A stretch of DNA of 64,000 nucleotides from Xiphophorus maculatus (GCF_002775205.1 NC_036464.1:1922001-1986000), one strand, 5' to 3'. Numbered from the stretch's first letter, positions 36,651 through 48,800 are shown. Translations and numbers: made by a program. Notes: a model not told the origin generated them from the letters alone.

Positions 36651-39600
36651 ATGAATCAGTGTGAGGACAGAGAGGAGGGAGTCCCTCCCTCTAAAACCAC
36701 TCTGTGTGGGGAAGATGAGAGCCAGAGCAAAGGTCAGAGGTGAGGTCACCATCTCTAAGTGTCCACAGCCCCTTTCACACCGCGTTCACACAATATCAGG
36801 GCCAAACAGACGTGGTGATGAAGCTGCTGCTGCTCCTCTTTGGTGCTTCATCCAGACTGAACAGAGCAGCCCAGCATGGTGTCAGTGTTTCTTCCAGCCA
36901 GCAAGTCCATGTTGCAGAAGCAGCTGAGTGACAGCGGCCTGTTGGTTAGAGCTGTGGGCTTCAGCAAGCCCCACAGAAAAAAAAATCACCAAATTCCAAC
37001 ACATTTACAGCTTTTTTTAACCAACAGACCCCTGAAGAATTTGAACAAAGCAATATGTAGTATAGGTATAGCGCATAGGCTACTAGACAGGATTTGATTG
37101 ACTCACTGTGTGAATCTGTCTACTCATGACAATATGAATTTAGTATGTGAACACAACATTGTGCATTTAAAATAGATACTGTTGTTCCTCACTATGGATA
37201 TGTAAAAAAGTGAGGCTACATTGTGTTTAAATTGTGTAGTGCAGTGGTCCCCAACCCCCGGGCCGCGGACCAATTGGTACCGGGCGTGCAAGAAATAATT
37301 AAATACTTCCGTTTTATGTGTTGAGTCTGGAGGATCTTTTATTTTGAAAATCCTTTAACCGGATTCTGTCGGTTACATCTTGAGTGTCAACATTGAGCCC
37401 ACAAGCAGCAGAATGAGTTAGAAACAGCAGCAACTGCCCCCCGGTCCGCAGCAAATATGTGAAGTCTCGACAGGTCCGCGGCACTAAAAAGGTTGGGGAC
37501 CACTGGTGTAGTGCATCATTTCTGCACAATTATTGTGTAGCATTCTGTAACTGCAAACAGAATAACAAATTTTACTTTGTCCCATCTCTCTGTTTAACAA
37601 GAACTTACATCCGCTTAACAGCAACACTAACAAATTATATTTTAGCAGTTTTAATCATAGCTTCTTGAACCGATAAGCCCTGCCCACTATAAAGGTTTTC
37701 TGTTTTTTAAATTTTTTTTCTATAGGATGGAGAAAGTCACACTTAAAAACGAGAATGAATCCAAGGACCTGTCCTTCAAAAGCCATGATTCAAAGGATAT
37801 ATGGTGGGATTTTAAATCAGATCAACCTCCACCACCAGAGAGGTGAGCTGTATCCAACTGTTGCAACTATGAGCACTGAGTCAGCCTGAAATGTTTTTAT
37901 TCTGAGCAGGTGGAAAGAACAGATGTTCTTGGAGGAGTCCTGGATTCTTCTATCTCATGTTTAACAGCTCTGGTCTTGTTGATTTTGGGCCTCATTGATT
38001 AGACGCCTTCATTAAACACTTTTCTCTTGTTAAAGTGAAATATTTGGCCTGAACTTATCTTACTCTGATTGGGTCACTGTTGCAGAGTATGTAGAGGAAT
38101 GTTTATTTCAACTGAGATGGAAACAACAACAATAAAATTATGATAGAAATTGATTTCATTCAAGTTTGTTTTCCGTGTGGTTTTACTTTGAGCCGTTTTA
38201 TTTTATTTTATTTTATTTTTATTTTTTTTCTATAGGATGGAGAAAGTCACACTTAAAAACAAGCATGAATTTAGGAACCTGTCCTTCAAAAGCCATAATT
38301 CAAGGGATATGTGGTGGGATTTTAAATCAGATCAACCTCCACCACCAGAGAGGTGAGATGTATCCAACTGTTGCAACTATTAACACTGAGTCAGCCTGAA
38401 ATGTTTTTATTCTGACCAGGTGGAAAGAACAGATGTTCTTGGAGGAGTCCTGGATGCTTCTATCTCATGTTTAACAGCTCTGGTCTTGTTGATTTTGGGC
38501 CTCATTGATTAGACGCCTTCAATAAACGCTTTTCTCTTGTTAAAGTGAAATATTTGGCCTGAACTTATCTTACTCTGATAGGGTCACTGTTGCAGAGTAC
38601 GTAGAGGAATGTTTATTTCAACTGATATGGGAACAACAATAAAATTATGGTAGAAATTAGATTTCATTCAATAGTTCATTTTCCCCGTCGTTTCACTTTG
38701 AGCCATTAATTTGAATATATATATATATATTTTTGTCATTCAATAGTTCATTTTCCCTGTGGTCAGGCATGTGCAGGGGGGGGGGCTGCACCTGCCCCTT
38801 TTATGCTTGATGCCCCTAGTGCCCTTTTTGAGGTTTTTTTGTTTTTTCAAAAATTTATTTATTTATTTATTTATTTTAATCTGTCAGAATGCCTGCTTGT
38901 GCCCCTCAGCAATAATATTTAGCTAAATATAATAATTTAGCAAAATAAAATAGTCTGCTGCCCTCCGTCTAATTACTCTCAGTTTCTCTGCCTCCATGTT
39001 GTTCAGACTCCGGGTCCATGGTGAGGAGGAGGGGGGCGGATCTGTGCCTCTAACTATCAAATTATGGGCAAGAATATTTTTTCATACATTGGTTTGTGAA
39101 TAAAAACGTAGGTCTGATGTTGACGTTAGAAAAACTGTTTCTATTTATATTTCCATAATTGTCCTCGCAATAGCAGGACAAAACCATCTCAAAGCCCCGG
39201 TATTTTTGAAGACAATTATTAGGTCCCCTTTTTCATTCTATTCACTGTCCATATTGGACTCTCATCCAATGGCTGTTGTGTAAACAGAATCTTATAAAAT
39301 GGGTTATAATAATATTTCTATTTTCAGGACCCATCAGAAATTCCAACTTGAACCTGAACTTGAACCACAGCCTGACCTCATGTCAGTTGTGAGCGAGAAC
39401 TCTTATGATTTTCATATTGACTTTGAATCTTCTGGACCCTCCTCAGAAAGGTGAGCTCTAAAGTTAGAAATATATCTATTTTAAGTAGAACTAAAATATT
39501 AATAGAGATAGAAATTATTTTAACAAACCTACTTCAAAGTTACCTATAAGCCATTGATGTCTGAGACAGTTCCATATAATCTAACAATAATTTTATCTAC

Positions 39601-40579
39601 TATATAAAACCCCTTTAATTTTCCTTTTCCCAATAATACAAGTCTGATGTAGTCACACACAGCCACAAAAAGCTAGCAACTCTTTGGCTTGACGCTGTGA
39701 GTGCAGAGCCAGATGAGAAAGTAATTATTCTAAAGGGCCCATGAATTAAATACGGACAATGTACAAAAAACGGAGGATGACGGAAGGTTTATTAATGAGC
39801 TGGTGTGTTTTAGACAGTTTGCAAAACCAAGAACAGAAGACTGATCCAGATCAACATACCCAGTCATCTCTGAGTAAAAGGACATTATTTTTTAGCTCTT
39901 TGACATTAAAATGATGTTTCAGCGACAGCTAATCTTTTTCCTGCAAAACTTGTCAATGAAGATCAGAGTTGATGTGTTTCAGAGATGTGTTTCCTCTGCA
40001 GATGAAACAAATGATCATTTATCTGTTGTAAATATAGTTCTATATGTTAAAGTATAATACCCTATGTTATAATTAAATTGAAAAATATTACTATGATAAT
40101 TTACAGTTTTCTTTTTTTTGCTTGGATATTCTATATGATTTTTAAAAGACAAGAAAATAATTTTGAATATATATTTTGTTAAATCTTTAAATCAAAACTG
40201 ACATCTAGCTGCAGGAAGGTGAAGTGATTCTAATCTGTAACTGTGTAAACTGAGTCAGTTCCACCGTTTTTGAAAGGTCAGTTTAGGTCTTTTTCATCTA
40301 CTGCTATTTTCATGCAGTGCAGAGTGTGTTAAATATATTTTCTGAAACAATGCAGTAAAAGTTCATAGGAACAGTTTGTCATTCTGTGAAATGCTGGCTT
40401 CCATAACCTTCACTTGCCTCTAAGAAATTGTTGAAACTCCCAACACATTCCCTGCTCTTTTCCAGGTGCTTATACTGACACAAAAAGCATCCATGATAAC
40501 AAATGATTAGTGTAAAAACTTTTGTTTCTTATTAAACTTATTTTATACATGTAAAATATATAAAGGGAAGGACATATGA

Positions 40580-40644
<65 letters not shown>

Positions 40645-43600
40645 GGGACAAATACATCAGGGACAAAGCCTCAACAGACAATGTGCTCAGTGAATATCTC
40701 AGACAACAGGGAACGGAGGTTGAGGTGCCAGAGATACCATCATGGCAGGACAAGCCCCTACATGGGATGTACCACCAGCAAATAACCCAAGTGGCTGATA
40801 TCAGTAAATCCTACCAATGGCTGGAAAAAGCTGGACTCAAGGACAGCACAGAGGCCCTCATCCTGGCCGCCCAGGAACAGGCCCTAAACACCAGAGCAAT
40901 AGAGGCCCAGATCTACCACACCAGACAAGACCCAAGGTGTAGGTTGTGCAAGGAGGCCCCTGAGACAGTCCAGCACATAACAGCAGGGTGCAAGATACTG
41001 GCAGGGAAAGCGTACATGGAACGACATAACCAAGTTGCAGGCATAGTGTACAGAAACATCTGTGCAGAATATGGACTGGAAACCCCGAGATCAAAGTGGG
41101 AAACACCCCCAAAGGTGGCGGAGAACACCAGAGCTAAGATCCTGTGGGACTTCCAGATCCAGACAGACAAAATGGTAATGGCGAACCAACCAGACATTGT
41201 CGTAGTGGATAAACAACAGAGGAAAGCCGTTGTGATAGATGTAGCAATACCAAGCGACTGCAACATCAGGAAAAAGGAGCACGAGAAACTAGAGAAATAC
41301 CAGGGCCTCAGGGAGGAACTGGAGAGGACCTGGAAGGTGAAGACCACAGTGGTGCCTGTGGTCATCGGGGCCCTCGGGGCAGTCACCCCCAAACTGGACC
41401 AATGGCTACAACAGATCCCAGGAACAACATCAGACATCTCAGTCCAGAAATGTGCAGTCCTTGGCACAGCCAAGATACTGCGCAGAACCCTCAAGCTCCC
41501 AGGCCTCTGGTAGAGGACCCGAGCTCAGAGGATAAGAACCACCCGCGGTGGGTGAGAAGGAAAAAAAAAAAAAAAAAAAAAAAGATATATATATATACAG
41601 TATATATAGTACAGACCAAAGGTTTGGACACACTTTCTAATTGAATTCAATGAGAAGGTGTGTCCAAACCTTTGGTCTGAACTGAGTACAGACCAAAAGT
41701 TTGGAGACACAGTTGTGTCCAAACTTTTGGTCTGTACTGTATATCCCTTCATGGACATTTATTATTTGTTTGTGAGTGAAATGTGTGTGTGCAGGTCTGT
41801 GTGGCTAGATACTATGTGAGCAGATATTTCATGGTTTATCCACAGAATGAGCCAGAAGATATCAGAGATTCCCAGTGGTCCATCTGGCCCCCCGTATCAA
41901 ACACAGCTGGACTCCATATTTATGGTCTGTACAACAACTACTTTTCCATGCGTTCTTTGCACAGTATTCTCCATGCTGCACAGACTGACCAGAGGGCTGT
42001 CTGTCTGTGCAACAAGTAACAGATATATTGGCTGCATGATTTTAGCTAGTTCTTCATTTATTATTTTGTTCCAGTTACTGAAGGAAAACATTGTCACTTT
42101 TGTGACGAATGAGTTGAAGAAGATCCAGAAGGTTTTGAGTCCAGAAGACCCAGAATGGTCAGAGTGTGAGAGAGATGATGAGGAGTTCGAAGGTGAGAAT
42201 GAAGAGCAGAGGAAGAGTAGCAGAGAGGCAGTGATGAAGATCACAATGAACTTCCTGAGAAGGATGAAACAGGAGGAGCTGGTTGAGCGACTCCAGCGCA
42301 GTAAGAGAATCTATACCAATATTTAACCTGATAATTCAGTCACTTATTCAATCAAGTATTGATGTCTGTGGAATAAGATATTAAATAGACCATCAGTAAC
42401 TGTTTCCATAAATAATTGTCTTTTCACTCAGAACATCTTACTGCAATTGGTCAACATAAACTAAAATCCAGTCTGAAGAAAAAGTTCCACTGTGTCTTTG
42501 AGGGAATCGCTAAAGCAGGAAGTCCAACCCTTCTGAACCAGATCTACACAGAGCTCTACATCACAGAGGGAGGGACTGGAGGAGTCAATGATGAACATGA
42601 GGTCAGACAGATTGAAACAGCATCCAGGAAACCACATAGACCAGAAACAACAATCCGACAAGAAGACATCTTTAAAGTCCAACCTGGAAGAGACCAACCA
42701 ATCAGAACAGTGATGACAAAGGGAGTGGCTGGCATTGGGAAAACAGTCTTAACACAGAAGTTCACTCTGGACTGGGCTGAAGACAAAGCCCACCAGAACA
42801 TCCAGTTCATATTTCCATTCACTTTCAGAGAACTGAATGTGCTGAAAGAGAAAAAGTTCAGCTTGGTGGAACTGATTCATCACTTCTTTACCGAAACCAA
42901 AGGAATCTGCAGCTTTGAGCACTTCCAGGTTCTGTTCATCTTTGATGGCCTGGATGAGAGTCGACTTCCTCTGGACTTCCACAACAAGGAGATCCTGACT
43001 GATGCTACAGAGTCCAGCTCAGTGGATGTTCTGCTGACAAACCTCATCAGGGGCAAACTGCTTCCCTCTGCTCTCCTCTGGATAACCACACGACCTGCAG
43101 CAGCCAGCCAGATCCCTCCTCAGTGTGTTGGCATGGTAACAGAGGTCAGAGGGTTCACTGACTCACAGAAGGAGGAGTACTTCAGGAAGAGATTCAGAGA
43201 TGAGCAGCAGGCCAGCAGGATCATCTCCCACATGAAGACATCACGAAGCCTCCACATCATGTGCCACATCCCAGTCTTCTGCTGGATCACTGCTACAGTT
43301 CTGAAGGATGTGCTGGAGATCAGAGAGGGAGGAAAGCTGCCTAGCACCCTGACTGAGATGTACATCCACTTCCTGGTGGTTCAGACCAAAGTGAAGAAGG
43401 TCAAGTATGATGAAGGATCAGAAAAAGATCCACACTGGAGTCCAGAGAGCAGGAAGATGATTGAGTCTCTGGGAAAATTGGCTTTTGATCAGCTGCAGAA
43501 AGGAAACCTGATCTTCTATGAATCAGACCTGACAGATTGTGGCATCGATATCAGAGCAGCCTCAGTGTACTCAGGAGTGTTCACACAGATCTTTAGAGAG

Positions 43601-46600
43601 GAGAGAGGGCTGTACCAGGACAAGGTGTTCTGCTTCATCCATCTGAGTGTTCAGGAGTTTCTGGCTGCTCTTCATGTCCATCTGACCTTCATCAACTCTG
43701 GTGTTAACCTGATGGAAGAAAAACAATCAGCTATCCCTACATTGTTTCACAAATCAAAAATAATATCTCTACACCAGAATGCTGTTGACCGGGCCTTACA
43801 GAGTTCAAATGGACACCTGGACCTGCTGCTCCGTTTTCTGCTGGGACTTTCACTGCAGACCAATCAGAGACTCCTTAAAGGTCTGTTTACACAGACAGGA
43901 AGTTGTTCTCAGAGCAATCAGAGACTTTTACAAGGTCTGCTTGTACAGACAGGAAGTAGCTCTCAGACCAATCAGAAAATAGTTCAATATATCAAGGAGA
44001 AGATCAATGAGAATGTGTCTGCAGAGAAAAGCATCAATCTGTTCCACTGTCTGAATGAACTGAATGATTGTTCTCTAGTGGAGGAGATCCAACAGTCTCT
44101 GAGTTCAGGAAGTCTCTCAACAGACAAACTGTCTCCTGCTCAGTGGTCAGCTCTGGGTTTCATTTTGTTGTCATCAGGAGAAGATCTGGATGTGTTTGAT
44201 CTGACGAAATACTCTGCTTCAGAGGAGGCTCTTCTGAGGCTGCTGCCAGTGGTTAAAGCCTCCAACAAAGCTCTGTAAGCAACCAGGGGCGGTTTTTTGT
44301 TTATCTGTTGAAATAAGTTTGACTATTTATATTTAATCAGGAGGATATTAAAACATATTTAATTTAACTTTAATATAGCCACTGTTGTAAGCTTTGAAAT
44401 TGGCATTTAAATCAAAAGATTCATATTGATATAAAGACCCAGCCATTCTTTAGTAGCTGGGCAAAAAATGTTCCAAAGTCACTCCTTTGTTATTTAGCTG
44501 TGTGCTTAGGGACATTGTGTTGTTAGATGGAGAACCTTCAGGTGCTAACTTAATTTTATTTTTATTTTGAATCAACTACTCTAGGCAAAAGTTAATTCAT
44601 TGATTAAACATCAGTCTTATTACCTTTTTATTGTCATTCTTCAGACTGAGTAACTGCAACCTTTCAGAGAGAAGCTGTGAAGCTCTGTCCTCAGTTCTCA
44701 GGTCCCAGTCTTCAAGTCTCAAAGAACTGGACCTGAAAAACAATAGTTTGAAGGATTCAGGAGTGAAGCTTCTATCTGATGGACTAAGGAGTCCATACTG
44801 CAAACTAGAGAAACTAACGTAAGTATCAGAAACCAGGATCTGACTTCCTAAGCTTGTTCATAAAAGATTTCTCTATGTATAATACATAACATTTATATAT
44901 TCTACATAAATGTTATACACGTTGTGTAAATTTTTCACTCATTTCTCCAGAAAAATTATAAAAATGAACTTGTGAGGTGTCATTGTTTTACAGTATATTG
45001 TCTTCTTAAACAGTGTATGAATAGTGTGAAATAAAAAACAAAACACTAATAGATTTTAGAGTTTTAGAAAATAGAACTCTGCCGATGAACATAAAGGATA
45101 TATTTTTTGTCAACAACATAAAAAAATCAAGCGTAGAGTTTTTTAGACTTTCTCTCTCAAAAATCAATCCAACCTTCACTATATAGAGTATCAATATTTT
45201 TGCAATATAGAGTACCAGAATATTAAATCATGTTTGTTGATTTCTGTTATTGCAGCTTGTCAGGCTGCCTGATCACAGAAGATGGCTGTGCTTCTCTGGT
45301 ATCAGCACTCAAATCAAACCCCCATCATCTTCAAGAGTTGGATTTGAGCTACAATCACCCAGGTGACTCAGGAGTGAATATGCTTTCGGCTGGACTGAGA
45401 GATCCACATTGGAGACTTGAAATGCTAAGGTATGGCAAAACCTTAGCCATATCGCTGAAGATGACAGGCTTGTTCTTCTTGTCACTGAAGTATTTTTTCT
45501 TTTATGTTGGATAAAATATTGACAGTAATAGTTACACATACAGTAGCTTTTTTTCTGCCGCTACAAAAACAGAAAAGCTCACAGTCTCCAGGAGTGCTGT
45601 ATTTTCCGGACTATGGACGTATCCACAAAAAGCCGCACCCACAAAGTTTTTTGAAAAAACTGCAAACGTACATATATAAGCCACACCGGGCTAAAAGCCG
45701 CTGATATCTCCACCGCTCTCGGTTTTCCACAAGGACTCACAGAAGGGCTGCGTCCTTAATAAATCTGTTATTAAGGACGCAGCCCTGCGTCTCCAACTCC
45801 GAACCGTGAATTCGTTCACGCCGAGCTTATGTGCAGCAACTATCTGTACTGCCAGATTGATAGCCTTCAGCTTAAAAGCGGCATAATATAAACTTCTCCG
45901 TGTTGTTTGCATGATGAAGGGGTATGAGTTTAAAAACATTTCTCCGTCATGCCTGCTGCTAGCACATGCTTGTTCTAAATAAAAATCAGCACTTTTTTCT
46001 TTGATTTTCAATTATTCACTTCCTGCTAAAGAGCCCCGTGGCAGTTGAAGAAAAATACACAGAAAAGCCGCATCGGGCTCTGAGCTGCTTGGTTCAACAC
46101 GTGGGGGAAAAACAGCGGCTTATAGTCCGAAAAATACGTTAGTACTTTCCCATTGGACAGAAAATATATTTAGACCTACATTATGTCAAACATATTTTTG
46201 GCTTTAAATAAAGGATTACATTTTTTTCTGTGCAGGGATATTTCAAGTACATCTTTTGGCTTTACACCAAGGGCAGAAACAAGGAAAATCTGGTACATTA
46301 GTCAAACGCTGTTTATATGACAAACTTAAGCTAAGCTGAGTTTGTATGTCAATTCATAGTGTAAAATTATGGAACAAGTTAAATGAGGAGTTAAAACAAA
46401 GTCAAAATTTAATGCAATTTAAAAGGAAATATAAGTAGGTCATTTTCACAAGACATAGAAATATGGGTGAGAGTAAATTGAGGCTAATGCATATGAGTGT
46501 GTGTGGGTATGGATGTATGGATGTATATATTTAGACATGATAAATGGAAAATTAATCAACGTATGTTCATTTTTTAATTTTTTTATTTGAATTAATAATG

Positions 46601-47785
46601 AGGGTCCATCTGAAAATAGGCCATGAGTCTATCATGCTTTCTATCATGTTCGAAATAAGTAAATAACAAAGTTATTGCAGCATAATCTAATAATTCATAG
46701 ATTAATTGGGTTAGTTTTGCATTATTCACATGTAGATTTTCACTGTGAGTAATGTGATTTTAGTTATTTAAAAATGTATTTTACTATGGTTCAGAGGAAT
46801 TTACTCTGACTCAGTAACACAAATGTTCATAATTTGTGTTACAGCAAACTATAGCAAACATAATCTGCTATGTTTTAGCTTTTTCTGAGACCATGACTAT
46901 ACTTATATGATTATACAGCTTAGCTGTGAATAACAATTGTCCTTGAACTCTCACTGCATCATATTTGTGCTTTACATATACATGAACAAGAAAAGGAACT
47001 AGAGCATTTTTTATGAGAGCCATGTAATGACCATGTTTGCATGTTGAAAGAGACTTATGTTTATTCATCCTTTTCTCTTTCAGGGTGGAGCCTGCTGGTA
47101 ACCGATATTTAAAACCAGGTCCATGGAGGTGTAAGTTTATTTCTGTTGTTGATTCATGACATAAAAGCAACTCCTACACAACCACATTCGTTGTTTGTGA
47201 TATATCAAAGTATCAATAAACCAGTAACTGTACTCAAATTGTTTTTTCTCTCCATCAGATTCATGTCAGCTGACATTTGACCGAGACACAATAAACCAAA
47301 ACTTCCAACTTTCAAACAACGACAGGAAGGTGACAGATATGCAGAAGGCTCACTCAGATACTGATTATCTAGACAGAAGAAATATTCCTCAGCTGCTGTG
47401 TAGAAATGTTATCAGTGATCGCTGTTATTGGGAGGTTGAGTGGAGAGGAAAAATAGAGATATCAGTAACTTATAGAGGAATCCGTAGGAGAGGACTTACT
47501 AATGACTCTGTGTGTGCAAAGAGTGATGATTCCTGGAGTTTGAGCTGCTCTGACGACGGTTACACTGTCAGTCATTATAAGAACAGGAAGCTCCTTTCAT
47601 CATCCTCTTTTTCCACTGTTTCTAACAGAGTAGCCGTGTATGTGGACTGTCCTGCTGGCAGTCTGTCCTTTTACAGAGTTTCCTCTGACTCTCTAATCCA
47701 CCTCCACACCTTCAACACCACATTCACTGATACCTTGTATCCTGGATTTACAGTCCTACCGGGCTCCTCAGTGTTCCTGTGTTGA
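36651..47785 (+). CDS. NLR2: FISNA-NACHT-LRR-B30.2 receptor, NLRC3-like
   Basis: Eleven coding exons: 36651-36739, 37726-37842, 38236-38352, 39328-39450, 41846-41924, 42075-42300, 42432-44274, 44645-44818, 45256-45429, 47084-47130, 47259-47785. The sum is 3,516 nt in one clean frame, 1,171 aa. It starts [15 protein letters not shown]. Two tandem 39-codon exons (both KVTLKN...) and the 41-codon exon follow. The NVTAES exon of NLR1 is missing. FISNA covers about residues 251-337. Walker A GVAGIGKT is at 348-355 and Walker B at about 417-426. Two 58-aa LRR exons cover 865-980, one fewer than NLR1. PRY-SPRY covers 997-1171. A tandem 18-codon repeat lies between NACHT and the LRRs. The NACHT exon is very close to that of NLR1, while the SPRY is clearly more diverged, so the two may bind different targets. 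Confidence 0.9.
36757..37581. mobile_element. 825-bp insertion in NLR2 intron with 8-bp target duplication
   Basis: Comparison with the empty NLR1 site (19,061) shows CCATCTCT at 36,749-36,756 and again at 37,582-37,589. Everything between is absent from NLR1. The insertion begins AAGTGTCCACAG and contains a nested hAT MITE. No terminal inverted repeats are visible, so the class is unclear; an 8-bp duplication fits hAT. Its left part has a short open frame starting [10 protein letters not shown], of unknown meaning. Confidence 0.8.
37242..37505. mobile_element. hAT MITE, 264 bp, nested
   Basis: Perfect terminal inverted repeats CAGTGGTCCCCAACC and GGTTGGGGACCACTG. The flanking octamers GTGTAGTG at 37,234-37,241 and 37,506-37,513 are identical. 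It is inserted in the 825-bp element, so it is younger than that. Confidence 0.95.
37590..40580 (+). repeat. Duplicated N-terminal exon block, copy in NLR2
   Basis: Matches 19,061-21,812 in NLR1. Homology stops at a TA repeat near 40,580, exactly where the retrotransposon sits. Confidence 0.85.
37726..38750 (+). repeat. Tandem 510-bp exon-plus-intron duplication in NLR2
   Basis: Unit 1 starts at exon 37,726 and unit 2 at exon 38,236. Both start TATAGGATGGAGAAAGTCAC and share the intron that follows. Unit 2 (KNKHEF) is closer to the NLR1 exon than unit 1 (KNENES). The exon length is 117 nt, so extra units keep the frame. Confidence 0.85.
40580..40640. repeat. (TA)n microsatellite
   Basis: Uninterrupted TA run of about 60 bp that forms the left edge of the retrotransposon; a shorter TA run lies at the right edge (41,585-41,597). 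Confidence 0.9.
40641..41583 (+). mobile_element. R4/Rex6-like retrotransposon, 5'-truncated
   Basis: An open frame from the left edge to the TAG at 41,511-41,513 (part at 40,683-41,513) gives the C-terminal part of a non-LTR protein. It has a CX2CX8HX4C knuckle ([18 protein letters not shown]). Next comes a restriction-like endonuclease signature: [17 protein letters not shown], then [10 protein letters not shown]. That order fits the R4 clade (Dong, fish Rex6), which uses this nuclease type. A poly-A run at 41,561-41,583 ends the element. The reverse transcriptase is mostly missing and there is no stop in what remains, so the insertion is young. It lies in an NLR2 intron. Confidence 0.85.
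41606..41745. mobile_element. Tc1-type palindromic MITE
   Basis: The phrase ACAGACCAAAGGTTTGGACAC recurs as inverted arms that form two adjacent hairpins (41,611-41,685 and 41,687-41,743). Arms start at GTACAGACC and end GGTCTGTAC within TA-rich flanks. This is a common Tc1/mariner-derived pattern in fish. Confidence 0.75.
42432..44274 (+). other. NLR2 FISNA-NACHT exon
   Basis: A single 1,843-nt exon. The previous exon ends LQR plus one base, and this one continues as [10 protein letters not shown], typical of the family. It is 48 nt longer than the NLR1 exon: a gain of 54 nt by tandem repeat and a net loss of 6 nt near the MEEKQ segment. The TAA seen just after KASNKAL lies beyond the donor GTAAGC. 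Confidence 0.88.
43862..43969 (+). repeat. 54-nt in-frame tandem repeat in NLR2
   Basis: Two units of 18 codons ([18 protein letters not shown] type) lie head to tail between the NACHT-associated helices and the LRRs. NLR1 has one unit at the same place. Confidence 0.9.
45597..46140 (-). mobile_element. Non-autonomous DNA transposon with pogo-like transposase relic
   Basis: The ends are inverted: GTATTTTCCGGACTAT on the left and TAGTCCGAAAAATAC on the right, with the AAGCCGC repeats seen in fish elements of this type. On the minus strand (46,011-45,691) it reads [20 protein letters not shown] then [14 protein letters not shown]. That is the helix-turn-helix end of a pogo-like transposase. 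It lies in the NLR2 intron before exon 47,084. Confidence 0.7.
46240..46680 (+). mobile_element. LINE 3' end relic
   Basis: The plus strand reads [16 protein letters not shown] then [10 protein letters not shown] and a stop, the usual C-terminal end of L2/Rex1/CR1-type fish reverse transcriptase ORFs. An earlier stop is present, so it is dead. Confidence 0.65.
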
Positions 47786-48734
47786 GTATTAATTTCTTGC
47801 CTTCCATACCATACTTGATGGTTGACATACAAATTGTTCATTTGTTTTCAAGTCAAGTTACTGTGGTTGTGACATATTTAGGTTTTGAGGTCCAAACGAG
47901 TGATACGCCTTCCACAGCCAATTCTTAAGGCTAACTGTAGACTGATAACAAATTAAGAACTTGACAACTTATGATCATGCTTAAAATGCTGTCAGGGTGG
48001 TTTATAAATGAAAATACTATATGGTTATTTATTTTTGTTATGCGGATCAGAATTATATATCTGTAAACTACATTTTATATAAACAGCAGTTCTCTTTTAC
48101 TCCAGTCTTGGACTTCACTTGTTCTGTATTGTTAAAAATGATCTGTGTTCCCACTTGTGTTTTACTGTAAGATGTTGACTTCTGATGCTCTCTGTTCTTA
48201 TCTATAGGGCATCATGAATATATGGGCAGTGCTATGAAAATTAACTTCAATCCAGATTTCTTCTTCTCTAACTTTCCTGTCTAACTTAAATGTTCCAAAT
48301 CATCAAACAAATTTTTTATAACAGACAAATAGAAAGTAAATGACAAAAGATTATTTCATTTATTACAGGAAAAAAGCTTGGGAAAAATGGGTGTGAATAA
48401 AACTTATTTAATCATTTTCATTCTCCTTCCCATCAATATTTTCATGATTCCTGCGTGAATTTATACAACTCAAAAAGTCTTTAAACAAACAAGTTCATGT
48501 ACATATACCATAAATATACACAATCACAAGTGCTTGCACACATAGAAAGGTATTTTGTTCTATATAACACAGTAGGAGTGTAACAGGTAAACATTTTATG
48601 GATGCAAACTCGACTAAAAGCCCACCTGTTTAGGATTGTATTTGAAACATAGTCAATTACAAATTTATTGATGGAACTTGACTTAATGTCGTGTTTTGAT
48701 TGTTGATTCTATGTTGCATTGTGTTTCTGTGTTT

Positions 48735-48800
48735 GATATGATGTAAAGCACTTTGAAATGCCTTGCTGCTGAAATGTGCTATACAAATAAAATTTGATTT
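48735..48800. repeat. Dispersed repeat fragment, inverted copy
   Basis: Contains TGTAAAGCACTTTGAAATGC then TTGCTGCTGAAATGTGCTA, roughly the complement of the phrase at 17,525 and 34,700, and ends in AATAAAATTTGATTTG. Confidence 0.6.

Noticed and set aside
40913-41494. 193-codon minus-strand open frame
   Set aside because: Shadow of the retrotransposon reading frame on the plus strand.
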